Source of the DNA: Lewinella sp. W8 | GTDB taxonomy: Bacteria > Bacteroidota > Bacteroidia > Chitinophagales > Saprospiraceae | Direction of reading: 5' to 3' | Assembly (NCBI RefSeq): GCF_004375085.3 | Contig: NZ_SNAQ03000018.1 | Coordinates: 62,001-126,000 of the forward strand | Length of the DNA stretch: 64,000 bases | Shown here: positions 1-8,039 of the stretch, in pieces | How the letters are laid out: each line of letters begins with the position of its first letter | Position numbering within the stretch: the first letter of the stretch is position 1 | Position numbers and translations under genes: made by a program | Notes under the pieces: model-generated | Seen by the model: only the letters and a program-made list of their open reading frames with translations | The model's database searches: none | Told to the model about the DNA's origin: nothing

Positions 1-215
1 ACCGTATCCAAGTCAATAATTAGTAGGTTCCCAACTCCAAGTAGCGTTAGGTTTTTTATAATTTCATTACCAAGGGCTCCGGCCCCAACTACCATTACCG
101 TAGCTTCCTTTATTCGGTCGGCATTCCACCACTTCATCAAATTAAAGCGACTATCCCAGGTAGACGATTTACTCTCAACCGTGACGGAAGATCTAGGTTT
201 TACGGTGGAACTCAT
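1..215 (-). CDS. ThiF/MoeB/HesA-type E1-like adenylyltransferase, N-terminal fragment
   Basis: This gene reads leftwards from an ATG at 215-213 and runs off the window, so only about 71 residues are visible. They contain a Rossmann-type nucleotide-binding loop (VVGAGALGNEIIKNL) followed by LLGVGNLLIIDLDT, the pattern of the E1/ThiF/MoeB superfamily. These enzymes adenylate the C-terminus of ubiquitin-like or sulfur-carrier proteins. The short N-terminus (a Ser/Thr-rich start, then WDSRFNLMKWW) precedes the fold directly. The catalytic cysteine and the arginine/aspartate residues lie outside the window, so the exact subfamily (ThiF, MoeB, or a stand-alone conflict-system E1) cannot be told. 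Confidence 0.8.
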   Translation of the reverse strand, partial: MSSTVKPRSSVTVESKSSTWDSRFNLMKWWNADRIKEATVMVVGAGALGNEIIKNLTLLGVGNLLIIDLDT

Positions 216-342
216 GTGGGTTTGTAAGGGTAGTTCAAATGAATATTCTCCGACTAATATACGAATTTAACTTTATTATTACATTAGAATTTAGCTGGAA
301 TACGCAGTCAGCGCAATCATAAACCCTACCCCCCCACAAAAC
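216..342. other. AT-rich intergenic region
   Basis: This AT-rich gap lies between the start of the ThiF-like gene and the stop of hemD, both on the minus strand. It must hold the promoter of the ThiF-like gene. No coding potential or clear hairpin is seen. Confidence 0.4.
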
Positions 343-1035
343 TCACCCCTCCAACAACCCCACCAACGCCTCCTCCGTAGGATCTTCCGCAACAGAATAC
401 CCAATCTTCCGATCCCGCAGCGCACTCCCCGTACTGGGCCCGATGGCCACCACTAAAGCGCCCTCCGGCAGGGTAAAATGATCGCAGTAGGCCGCCACGT
501 TCAGCGGACTGGTAAACACGTAAATATCCGCCTCGATGGGCGCCGGCGGGGGCACCGCCGCGTTGGCGTAGCAGACGGCGTCCAGTACCCGGACGTCGTC
601 TTGCAGCAAAGTTTGTACGGTCTTGCGGGACTGCTCCGCGCGGGGAAAGAACACCGTCAGTCCGCCCGCTACCCGCCGGAACTGGGCGGCGACGGCCGCG
701 GGTTGCCCGCGGCCCACGAAATCCGGCCGCAGGCCGGCCTCCTCCAGGGCCCGGGCGGTGCCGGCGCCCAGCGCCGCCAGTCGGGGACGTCCCGCCAGTC
801 CCGCCAACGCGTGGATCGAGAACTGTACGGCGCGGGAGCTGTAAAAGAACCACCAGTCGGCCTCCGGGGCAGCAAAGGGTTTCCCCGTAAAGGACAGGAG
901 CGACCGGGCGTGGAGCTCCACTCCCTTCGCTGCGGCCCAAGGCCGCAGGGGGCTGTCCGCGGCCAGGTCCCGACTGATGAAGAGTTTTTTCACGGGGGTA
1001 AGGTAAGTGCTGAATGATTCTTCTTCATAATTCAA
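343..1035 (-). CDS. hemD: Uroporphyrinogen-III synthase
   Basis: HemD cyclises hydroxymethylbilane to uroporphyrinogen III, the branch point to haem, sirohaem and cobalamin, in the cytoplasm. The 230-residue protein has the expected two-lobed pattern of this poorly conserved family: WWFFYSSRAVQF near residue 60, VFFPRAEQSRKTV in the middle, and YVFTSPLNVAAYCDHF followed by VVAIGPSTGSAL near the C-terminus. The ATG at 1035 gives a 14-residue extension before VKKLFISRDL; the in-frame GTG at 993 would give a more typical start. No other haem gene is adjacent, so it appears as a lone gene. The assignment rests on motifs and length. Confidence 0.82.
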   Translation of the reverse strand: MNYEEESFSTYLTPVKKLFISRDLAADSPLRPWAAAKGVELHARSLLSFTGKPFAAPEADWWFFYSSRAVQFSIHALAGLAGRPRLAALGAGTARALEEAGLRPDFVGRGQPAAVAAQFRRVAGGLTVFFPRAEQSRKTVQTLLQDDVRVLDAVCYANAAVPPPAPIEADIYVFTSPLNVAAYCDHFTLPEGALVVAIGPSTGSALRDRKIGYSVAEDPTEEALVGLLEG

Positions 1036-1051
1036 ATAGTGTCCGGACGCC

Positions 1052-1079
1052 GTTTCTCTCGGCTACGCCTTCGCGAAAC
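1052..1079. repeat. Short stem with core shared with a copy at 62217
   Basis: GTTTC and GAAAC (1052-1056 and 1075-1079) flank a core, CTCGGCTACGCCTTCGCG at 1058-1075. Nearly the same core recurs at 62228-62244 with a different flanking stem. Confidence 0.45.
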
Positions 1080-1176
1080 AGCGCCGACCACCGAATTAAC
1101 CCTGGTCTAAACGGTACATGACGCTGCCATCGGCAAGGAATGTCTGGTCATGACAGTGGATTTTGCGTCACATCAT

Positions 1177-1640
1177 CCTCAGCCTCGGTCGACCGGCTTG
1201 CGGAGCAAGCCTATTCCGGGCACTTCTCCTTTGCCTTAGCCTCTGCATTCTCCTCCAACTCCGCTCGGCCGACCAGTCAGCTCGTGCCTCGCGCCTGGGC
1301 GGACGAGCTACCCCTTTGATGGCTCGACGTGAAACGTCTCCACCAGCCTCAGCCTTGCGCGACCGGCTTACGGGAACAAGCCTTTTCCAGGGTTCCTTCC
1401 GGATCTATGCTTCCTTCTTCTTTCTTCCTTCTTTTTTCTTCTTTCTTCCCTCTTCCCCTCTCGGCAGACCAGTCAGCTCGTGCCTCGCGCCTGGGCGGAC
1501 GAGCTATCCCTTTGAAGGCTCGACGTGAAACGTCTCCACCAGCCTTAGCCTTCTCCTCAGCCTCGGTCGACCGGCTTGCGCTTGCCCGACCATTCATCGA
1601 TGGGGCGGGGAGCAAGCCTCTTCCGGGCCTTATTCTTCCT
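1177..1640. repeat. Cluster of GC-rich palindromic repeats
   Basis: Two copies of a unit of about 93 bp start at 1264 and 1460 and differ at only a few positions. Each contains the small hairpin GACGT-gaa-ACGTC. Three related hairpins of the form ACCGGCTTgC...gCAAGCC follow 'cctcagcct'; they begin near 1190, 1360 and 1570, and the first (1195-1211) is a perfect GGCTTGC/GCAAGCC stem. Between the units is a pyrimidine-rich tract (about 1408-1460). Short open frames across this block are repeat-derived and have no recognisable protein features. The block separates hemD from the NYN-domain gene. Confidence 0.7.
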
Positions 1641-2613
1641 CCAGAATTTCCAGCAACTCCACGTTGGTGGCAATCAGCTGTCCCTTGTCGTTGTGGGTCA
1701 GGGTGAAGGCTACCTGATCGTCTTCGTAGAGTTCGTTGAAGTCGGCGTTGTTTACCGTGGTGTGGTGGAAGAATAGGTTATTGGGGGGGTACTTGATGAA
1801 TCCGTAGCCGTTCTTCAGGCTGAAGATTTCGCTCTCCATCCGGTCACCTACTTCCCCTTCGCTTGGCTCTTCGAACTCAATTTCCTGTTCTTCTTCCTCC
1901 GCGGTATCGTGGGTACCGTTATTGTTGGCCTTGAAGGTGCGGTTGCGGCGGTTCTTGTCCGGGTTGCCGGCCACGAACAGGTTATCCACCAGATCTTCCT
2001 CACTTACCCGGGGCTCGTCGATGATGAGGTTCATCAGGGTTGGGTAGCTGCACTCCTCCAGGAGGTCTTGGCTGGTGCGGGTGACCATCTGGGAACCGTT
2101 GTCGGTGGTGAACTCGAAGTCCCAGCCCATTACCATCACCCGGCACCCGAGGCTGTTGAGCTTGCGCACCAGCGGCACGTAGTCGCTGTCGCTGGCGATG
2201 AGGACCACTACGTCCAGCTTGCGCAGCAGGGCCTGCTCGAAGGCCTCCAGCGCCAACCAAACGTCGATCCCCTTTTCCTGACGACGGCCATTGGCGGAGC
2301 GCAACGGACTGTAATGGGTCGTCACCCCGCTGCTCATCAGGATATCGTCAAAGACGCGGTCGTAGTAAAGCACGGCTCCGCGCTGCTGTGCTTCCTGGGC
2401 GTTGAGGCGGCCACGGAAGTAGTGGCTGTCGACGATTTTGGCCATTCCGGGAGCCACCTCCTCCGATTCCGCCACGCGGCTCTCGATGAACTGGTGCAGA
2501 CCGGCAATACTCAACCGCCGCCGCCGGGGGTGGTCGTAGTTGTAGTAGTTTGAAACGTGGAGAAAGTAATTTCCGTCGTAAAAGACGCCAATTTTCGTGA
2601 GGCGATCGGGCAT
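1630..2613 (-). CDS. NYN-domain (LabA/DUF88-like) protein with C-terminal cold-shock domain
   Basis: This 327-residue protein is probably an RNA-processing nuclease. The N-terminal half has the PIN-like NYN fold: IGVFYDGNYF with the first acidic residue, GIDVWLALEAF, and VVVLIASDSDYVPLVRKL carrying the Asp cluster that binds metal. After an acidic linker (about 225-255) comes a cold-shock-like OB fold, with NGYGFIKYP (RNP1-like) and LFFHHTTV (RNP2-like). A nuclease joined to a nucleic-acid-binding domain suggests structured or single-stranded RNA as substrate; the target is unknown. The gene stands alone, with its 3' end in the repeat block. The start ATG at 2613 is directly before DRLTKIGVFYDGN and is convincing. 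Confidence 0.85.
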   Translation of the reverse strand: MPDRLTKIGVFYDGNYFLHVSNYYNYDHPRRRRLSIAGLHQFIESRVAESEEVAPGMAKIVDSHYFRGRLNAQEAQQRGAVLYYDRVFDDILMSSGVTTHYSPLRSANGRRQEKGIDVWLALEAFEQALLRKLDVVVLIASDSDYVPLVRKLNSLGCRVMVMGWDFEFTTDNGSQMVTRTSQDLLEECSYPTLMNLIIDEPRVSEEDLVDNLFVAGNPDKNRRNRTFKANNNGTHDTAEEEEQEIEFEEPSEGEVGDRMESEIFSLKNGYGFIKYPPNNLFFHHTTVNNADFNELYEDDQVAFTLTHNDKGQLIATNVELLEILEEE

Positions 2614-2712
2614 ATCTATGTTATCTGTATGAGCTAAGTACTTGCTATTCCCTGAGGGGGGCGCAAAGGTACAAAATGCTGTAGATACACCTAAACAAAT
2701 CGCGGGAAAGAA

Positions 2713-3423
2713 CTACCAGGTACTGCTCTCCTCGGCGTTCGTCATGGAGCCGGTGCTGACCAGGCGATTGACTTTGGGCTGGAGCATCCAGATGCCGATG
2801 AGCAGCAGATACGAGAGCAAGGCGTAGCCCGCAACTTCCCCGCCCCGGGCGGGGCGACCCAACTCGATGGACTTAAGCGTTTTCCCCACATAATAACAGC
2901 TGTAGACCATGGCGATCAACCAAAAGAAAAACAGGAGGAACATCACCCCGACTCCCGTCAATATTTGCTGGAGGTACTCCTCCTCGGCCATACTTCCATC
3001 ATCGGAGGCATCCCCGGAAAGAGAAGAGAAAAAGTCACCGAAAAAACCCCAGGCTTCCACGAAGAAGTACGCCCCCACGAATAACATCACCGCGTTGACG
3101 ATCATGGCGATTTTGAACCGCTGGGGTTTCAGCGCCGTACCTTCCGGCACGTAGTGGTGCAGGCCCTTACCCACGGACCAGTACCACAAGAAATGCGTCC
3201 CGTAAGAAATCAGGAAGAGCAGGACGAAGAAGTAGAAATAGGAATCAAAATCCGCCATATTCGGCATCATGGCGTCAAAGTCGGCGTCGGGATCCTGCAT
3301 TTCAACTTGCCAGGTGGTGAGATTATCCTGATAAGCAATCTGGAGGCCATACTGGTAAATGGTGACCGCGCTGATGGGAATGAACAGCAGCCAGTGTTTT
3401 GCACGGTGGAAGAATTCGAACAT
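2713..3423 (-). CDS. Multi-pass membrane protein of unknown function
   Basis: This 236-residue protein has about five hydrophobic segments (near residues 10-28, 60-82, 104-130, 155-180 and 203-222). An acidic Asp/Met-rich loop (QDPDADFDAMMPNMADFD) follows the first, and a second acidic loop (SGDASDDGSMAEEE) lies in the middle. I do not recognise the family; the layout resembles small uncharacterised Bacteroidota membrane proteins. It lies 29 bp downstream of murF-alr on the same strand and may be co-transcribed with it, which says little about its role. Confidence 0.7.
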   Translation of the reverse strand: MFEFFHRAKHWLLFIPISAVTIYQYGLQIAYQDNLTTWQVEMQDPDADFDAMMPNMADFDSYFYFFVLLFLISYGTHFLWYWSVGKGLHHYVPEGTALKPQRFKIAMIVNAVMLFVGAYFFVEAWGFFGDFFSSLSGDASDDGSMAEEEYLQQILTGVGVMFLLFFFWLIAMVYSCYYVGKTLKSIELGRPARGGEVAGYALLSYLLLIGIWMLQPKVNRLVSTGSMTNAEESSTW

Positions 3424-3452
3424 AGGTCAGGTGGAAATTTGCCGAAAAATAG

Positions 3453-5942
3453 TCATTCAGTAACATATAGGCGGTGCACCCGCTCCCCGATCCCCGTCAG
3501 GATTTCGTACGGAATCGTCTGAGCGGCAGTAGCCAGCACCTCAATATCGTGCTCGGGGCCGAAAATGACGACCTCCTCCCCTACTTCCACGCCGGGCAGA
3601 TCCGTTACGTCCACGGTGGTCATATCCATACAAACTGAGCCAACGGTAGGAGCGAGTCCCGCACCGATGCGGACGGAAAACCTCCCCTCCCCCGCCAGGC
3701 GGGGAAGGCCATCGGCGTAGCCCACGCTCAGGACGGCAATCCGGGAATCCCGCAGCAATTTCCCCCGGCGGCCGTAGCCGACCGTCTCCCCGGCCGCCCG
3801 CTCGTAGACCGCCGTGATGCGGGTGGAAAACCGGAAGGCGGGCCGCAGGCTCCCCCTCCGCTGCGCATCCCCCAAACCGTAAAGGCCAATCCCCAGACGG
3901 ACCATCTCAAAGGCCGCTTCGGGGAAACGGCTGATGCCGTTGGTGTTGAGGACGTGCCGCATCGGCACGACGGGAAGGGTGTCGCTGATGGCCGCAAAGG
4001 CCGCCCCAAAACGTGCGATTTGCTGCCGGGTGAAATCATCTTCCTCCGGACTTTCACTAACGGCCAGGTGCGTAAATACGGAAAGTATCTCGGGCGGAGC
4101 ACTCATGCTCCGCAGGGCCCCGGCGAGCCGGGGCACCTCCCCGACCGGAAACCCCAGTCGCCCCATCCCGGTATCGATTTCCAGGTGCCCCGGGAGCTGG
4201 TACTCCCGACAGCGCCGGATACCGTTCAGGTCATGGACGACCGGTTCCAGCCCGTAGGCCTTGAGTAACCCAAAGGTGTGGGGTTCGGCGTTGAGCACCA
4301 TGATCGGCAGGCCGACACCGCCCTCCCGCAACTGTCGCCCCTCCTCGGGGTAGGCAACGGCCAGGTAATCCGCGCCGTGTCCTTCCACCGCCCGCGCTAC
4401 CGGGAGGGCACCACCGCCGTAGGCCGAAGCCTTGACCATCGCCATGATCTTCGTTTCGGGCGGTAATCCGCGCCGGTAGGCGTGCAAATTGTCCTGCAGG
4501 GCCCGCAAATCCAGCCGCAGCAGGGTGCGGTGGCGGCTGAGACTGAGGGCATCCGCGACCCGGTCCATCATCTGCCGACTAGCCCCCTTGACCAGGGTGG
4601 TCTGCCCCGCGAAGGACAGTCGGGGGAGTTCCCCGAGCAATTCCGCAACCGATGCAAAATACTCCACTTCGGGGAAGCCTTCGGTGATTTCCCGGGTCTC
4701 CTTCCCTACGGCCAGCAGACGATGAACTTTGCCCCGCAGCAGGGTTTCCAGGGCGCTCCGATCGTCGTTGCCGGTTGCCTGGAGGGCTCCGAGAATGAGC
4801 GTTAGCCGACCGAAGGGATCCTGCTGCCCCGCAAATTCCAGGGCGGCCGCCAGGGCACTCAGGTCATTGCTGTAGGTGTCATTGATCACGGGGCCACCGT
4901 CGCGTCCCCGCCGGAGTTCCAGGCGGTTGGCCAGGGGCCGGAGCCGCGATAAGCGCTCGGTAAGGGATGCGGAGTTTCCCAGGAAAAAGCGGGCCACCAT
5001 CGCCACTAATGCGGCATTCTGTCGGTAGACCGGGGGCCAGTCTGCCGGAAAATCCAGGGTCTCTGTCGCTCCTTCCCCGAGTACTTTCAGGGAGGAAGAA
5101 ACATCCCGGATGACCCGGTGCACCAGCGGGTCCCGGCTGCCGGTCATGACCCATTCCGTCCCGTGAAATAGCGTACATTTTTCCCGGAGTTTATGCTCAC
5201 GACTCCGGAACCCTTCGGCGTGCGCTTCCCCCAGGTTGGTGAATACGCCGGCGGTGGGCCGGATGATGGCCGCCAACCGTTCCATCTCACCCGCTTCGCT
5301 GACGCCCGCCTCAAAGATGGCCAGCTGGTGATCCGGCCGGAGTTGCCAGACCGACAGCGGTACGCCAATCTGACTGTTGTAGGAACGCGGACTGGCGCAG
5401 ACCCGGAGGTCCTCCCCGATCACTTCCTTCAGCCAGTCCTTGACGATCGTCTTGCCGTTGCTTCCCGTAATGGCCAGCACCGGAAGATCAAACTGTCGAC
5501 GGTGCCAGGCGGCCAGGTCCTGCAACAGGATCAGGGGATCCTCCGCGACGATGAACTGCAGGTCCTGGCGCTCCAGAAGGGTTGCCGGCACCCGTACCGG
5601 CTGAGCCGAGTATTCCGTTTCACTCCACGCACCGTCGCCCCCTTCCTTGATCGGCCTCACTGCCTCCCGGCTGACCACAAAATGGCGACCGCCCCGGGCA
5701 ATCAGTTCCGGGATGAAATCAAGACCGTGCGTCCGCTTTCCCGGCAGCGCAAAAAACAGGCTCCGGGCCGGGCGGTCCAGCCGACGGGAATCGACCACCA
5801 GGTCAAAACTGTGGTAGCGAGCGTATAGCTCCTCAATGACCGACCTACTTCCGTCGTAAATTCTTTCCACGCCGTAAAGATGCGAAGGCGAAGCGGCAAA
5901 TAGCCAGGAATGGAGAGTACTTTTGTTCCATGCAAGTTCCAA
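3453..5942 (-). CDS. murF-alr: Bifunctional UDP-MurNAc-tripeptide:D-Ala-D-Ala ligase / alanine racemase
   Basis: This is the fusion of MurF and alanine racemase common in Bacteroidota. The N-terminal half carries the Mur-ligase P-loop (AITGSNGKTIVKDWL near 158-172) and the ligase C-terminal domain (VINDTYSNDLSALAAAL). The second half is a fold-type III racemase: MAMVKASAYGGG has the PLP lysine, and later motifs are HLEIDTGMGRLGF, NTNGISRF and VGYGRRG with the second catalytic tyrosine. It makes D-Ala and adds D-Ala-D-Ala to the peptidoglycan precursor in the cytoplasm. The ATG at 5942 overlaps the divergent gene by 13 bp; the in-frame GTG at 5870 (before ERIYDGSRS) may be the true start. Confidence 0.95.
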   Translation of the reverse strand: MELAWNKSTLHSWLFAASPSHLYGVERIYDGSRSVIEELYARYHSFDLVVDSRRLDRPARSLFFALPGKRTHGLDFIPELIARGGRHFVVSREAVRPIKEGGDGAWSETEYSAQPVRVPATLLERQDLQFIVAEDPLILLQDLAAWHRRQFDLPVLAITGSNGKTIVKDWLKEVIGEDLRVCASPRSYNSQIGVPLSVWQLRPDHQLAIFEAGVSEAGEMERLAAIIRPTAGVFTNLGEAHAEGFRSREHKLREKCTLFHGTEWVMTGSRDPLVHRVIRDVSSSLKVLGEGATETLDFPADWPPVYRQNAALVAMVARFFLGNSASLTERLSRLRPLANRLELRRGRDGGPVINDTYSNDLSALAAALEFAGQQDPFGRLTLILGALQATGNDDRSALETLLRGKVHRLLAVGKETREITEGFPEVEYFASVAELLGELPRLSFAGQTTLVKGASRQMMDRVADALSLSRHRTLLRLDLRALQDNLHAYRRGLPPETKIMAMVKASAYGGGALPVARAVEGHGADYLAVAYPEEGRQLREGGVGLPIMVLNAEPHTFGLLKAYGLEPVVHDLNGIRRCREYQLPGHLEIDTGMGRLGFPVGEVPRLAGALRSMSAPPEILSVFTHLAVSESPEEDDFTRQQIARFGAAFAAISDTLPVVPMRHVLNTNGISRFPEAAFEMVRLGIGLYGLGDAQRRGSLRPAFRFSTRITAVYERAAGETVGYGRRGKLLRDSRIAVLSVGYADGLPRLAGEGRFSVRIGAGLAPTVGSVCMDMTTVDVTDLPGVEVGEEVVIFGPEHDIEVLATAAQTIPYEILTGIGERVHRLYVTE
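5918..5925 (+). promoter_or_regulatory. Possible Bacteroidota -7 box
   Basis: TACTTTTG matches the TAnnTTTG -7 consensus on the plus strand just before the gene at 5930. No good -33 TTTG is visible. If it is used, transcription would begin at or just after the ATG, so the true start of that gene could be further downstream. Confidence 0.3.
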
Positions 5943-6619
5943 AAATTCGTGCTTCCGTGGCCGACTTCAAAACCTGGATGACCACCGAAGAAGCCCTTGA
6001 GTACCTCCCCCATTGGGAAACCCAGCAAAATTGGCAGACCCACTTCGATGTGGAAGCCAAAGAACTTGCCACGGCCTACGATCTGGCGTTGGACTCCAAA
6101 ACCAACCGACGGCACTATCGGCGGGGAGGCTATGACCCCAAACGAGCGATGTTGGCCCTGATGAACTGGGAACCCGACTTTGTCCGGGAAGCTTTTCGCG
6201 ACCTCTTCAGCGAAGACCGGCAACTGGAGGGACGGATTCAGCGGTTCGTCTTTTACGTCAACGAGCTGTTCAACCGCTTCCGGGACGAAAAACCAAAGGA
6301 CAAGACGCCCAGCCACAGCCACGACGACGACTACAACATGGTGTCCATTTACCTGATGGGGCAATTTCCGGAAACCTACGCACCCTACTCCACCAAACTG
6401 CTCCAGACCATTTGCGCGGAACTCGGGGCCAAGGAGGTGCCCGAAGCGGCGGACTTTCCCCGCTACACCAAGTTGCTGACTACCCTGCGACCGTTTCTGG
6501 AGGAGGAGCCGGAAATTCTCGACAATTACCGGCAGGTGCTCCGTCCGGTCGATTATCAGGAGAAGAGTGCTTTACTGGTCTGGTGGTGGTTCAAGATGAT
6601 CGAAAAGCAGGCCGGGTAA
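5930..6619 (+). CDS. Uncharacterised protein (distantly like N-terminal parts of McrB-type AAA proteins)
   Basis: This soluble 229-residue protein is rich in aromatic and charged residues and has no signal peptide or membrane segment. The stretch MVSIYLMGQFPETYAPYSTKL (near 145) followed by an alpha-helical segment ending in DNYRQVL resembles the helical N-terminal domain seen before AAA modules in McrB-like Bacteroidota proteins, but no ATPase is present here. That likeness is from memory and weak. The gene is divergent from murF-alr and followed by a long non-coding gap. An in-frame ATG at 5978 (MTTEEALEYL) is an alternative start. Confidence 0.6.
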   Translation: MQVPKIRASVADFKTWMTTEEALEYLPHWETQQNWQTHFDVEAKELATAYDLALDSKTNRRHYRRGGYDPKRAMLALMNWEPDFVREAFRDLFSEDRQLEGRIQRFVFYVNELFNRFRDEKPKDKTPSHSHDDDYNMVSIYLMGQFPETYAPYSTKLLQTICAELGAKEVPEAADFPRYTKLLTTLRPFLEEEPEILDNYRQVLRPVDYQEKSALLVWWWFKMIEKQAG

Positions 6620-6961
6620 ACGCCTGGTTTATTACCGGATTAAGGGTTTTAGCGGGCACGGAGTGCAGGTGCCGGGTAGTGCCCGGGGGCGCCAGGCGGG
6701 AATGGAGTCCTCGTAACGGCGCCCAAAAGACTGCATGTTTAATCAATTACCCGCAAGGGCATTATAAATGGCGAACTATTGAAATTAATCCGTTGATGGC
6801 CTGACGCCTGCGGGCAAATTAGTGTACCTAACAATCCTACTACAATATCGTAGGTAGAAATACCTGTTATGACAGGATATACCCTTGTTTTGGCGATCAG
6901 CCTTGAAAAAATGGCCTGATCCTCCTTAATTTAAAAGCCATTCATTACGACTCCAGAAATA
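6620..6961. other. Intergenic region with hairpin and dispersed repeat
   Basis: No gene is seen in about 340 bp. Positions 6653-6691 contain the inverted pair CGGGCAC/GTGCCCG around a reverse-strand copy of the GCACCTGC-type repeat, which could act as a terminator for the gene ending at 6619. The rest, from about 6740, is AT-richer and probably holds the promoter of the small gene at 6962. Confidence 0.4.
6652..6672 (-). repeat. Copy of GCACCTGC-type dispersed repeat
   Basis: Read on the minus strand this is GCACCTGCACTCCGTGCCC, nearly the same as the copy at 14802-14822. It lies in non-coding sequence. Confidence 0.5.
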
Positions 6962-7210
6962 GTGAAAGTCTTCTTTGCAAGAGAATTTCTCTGGTTGCTC
7001 ATCACAATCGTCCTCGCCGTACCCATTGCTTTTTTCTGGCTAACGGGGCTTGACATTGTGACCGACGATCCTTCCTTTGGGGAAGAGGAAAAAATCTTTG
7101 TCATGGAGCTTTTTCTGGTTGCTTATGCCGTCAGTTTCCTGGGAATCTACCTGATTCGCATGGTCGTGGCGGCGGTAAAAACCCTGGCGTTGACCCCAGC
7201 GGAAGAATGA
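6962..7210 (+). CDS. Small two-helix membrane protein
   Basis: This 82-residue protein starts with GTG (KVFFAREFLWLL). It has two hydrophobic helices (about 9-28 and 48-70) separated by an acidic loop (DIVTDDPSFGEEEK). Small proteins of this layout are common in Bacteroidota and their function is unknown to me. It precedes the injection-system cluster but is separated from it by a hairpin and 250 bp, so membership of the cluster is unlikely. Confidence 0.6.
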   Translation: MKVFFAREFLWLLITIVLAVPIAFFWLTGLDIVTDDPSFGEEEKIFVMELFLVAYAVSFLGIYLIRMVVAAVKTLALTPAEE

Positions 7211-7212
7211 AG

Positions 7213-7240
7213 AAGGCCGAGCACCGATGGCCTTTGATTT
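7213..7240 (+). terminator. Probable terminator
   Basis: AAGGCC (7213-7218) pairs with GGCCTT (7229-7234) and is followed by a T-rich run. It lies directly after the stop of the small membrane protein gene and separates that gene from the injection-system cluster. A second weak stem (7300-7309 with 7320-7329) follows. Confidence 0.45.
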
Positions 7241-7460
7241 TACATACCATCATTAAATACAATCACCACAACTAACTCACCTACGTCTTACCCATAGCCA
7301 GAAAAGCTGTCTACCGCCTCAGTTTTTCTACATGCCGGACCATAATTGAGTAAGAAAGGACCGTAACGGGCCGCTTTCCTGCTCAGAATCGTCAAGCTTT
7401 CCCCCGGGAAGGCCAGGCAGGCTTTTGTCTTCACCGTAGGGAACGGGAACCAAAAAGCAC

Positions 7461-8033
7461 ATGATCCACCAGGTACTGGATATTATCGTAAAGGAACTCA
7501 ACAACTTTCTGAAAAGATCCGTAAGGGGAAACGAAGACCGTGCGGTTCTGTCGGCGCTGGTGGATATGCAGGGCAACCCTGCCTTTGATGGAGAAAACAA
7601 GATGATCTGCACGTTGGTCAGTCTAGAGCAGGAAAGAGTGGCCCTGAATTCGCTGCCCGGGAGGGCCGTCAAGAAAAATGCCCCCATTCACCTCAACCTC
7701 ATCCTGTTATTCTCCGCTCATTTTCCCGGCAACTACGACGAGGCGCTGAAGTTCTTGTCGCACACCATCGGATACTTTCAGGGCAAACAGGTATTCACCC
7801 CCCAGAATACGCCCGGGCTGCCTAATACTATCGAGCGGGCGGTGATGGAGATCTTCAATATGGATCTCCACTCCCAGAGCCAACTGTGGGGTGCGGTGGG
7901 CGCCAAGATGATGCCGTCAGCCGTCATGAAGCTGCGGATGGTTTCCATCACCCGCGACGTCATTCTGGAGGAAGTCAGTGAAATCACTTCCATCGAAACC
8001 ACTTCCCAGCCACCATCAGCTTCCGGACAATAA
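7461..8033 (+). CDS. eCIS cap/terminator protein, Pvc16-like (DUF4255)
   Basis: The 190-residue protein begins IHQVLDIIVKELNNFL and contains NAPIHLNLILLFSAHF and YDEALKFLSHTIGYFQGKQVF, the pattern of DUF4255/Pvc16. Family knowledge: Afp16/Pvc16 caps the distal end of the tube and sheath and stops polymerisation at a defined length. The Ser/Thr-rich C-terminal tail (about 175-190) is probably disordered. Here it is the first gene of the cluster, whereas in Afp/PVC operons it is last. The next gene starts 6 bp after its stop, so it is probably the leader of one long transcript. Confidence 0.9.
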   Translation: MIHQVLDIIVKELNNFLKRSVRGNEDRAVLSALVDMQGNPAFDGENKMICTLVSLEQERVALNSLPGRAVKKNAPIHLNLILLFSAHFPGNYDEALKFLSHTIGYFQGKQVFTPQNTPGLPNTIERAVMEIFNMDLHSQSQLWGAVGAKMMPSAVMKLRMVSITRDVILEEVSEITSIETTSQPPSASGQ

Positions 8034-8039
8034 GCGCCC

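Noticed and set aside
1163-1706. Plus-strand frames across the repeat block (121 and 125 residues)
   Set aside because: Both are made of the two repeat units and a pyrimidine tract; the same peptide appears in each copy, which shows repeat origin and not a gene.
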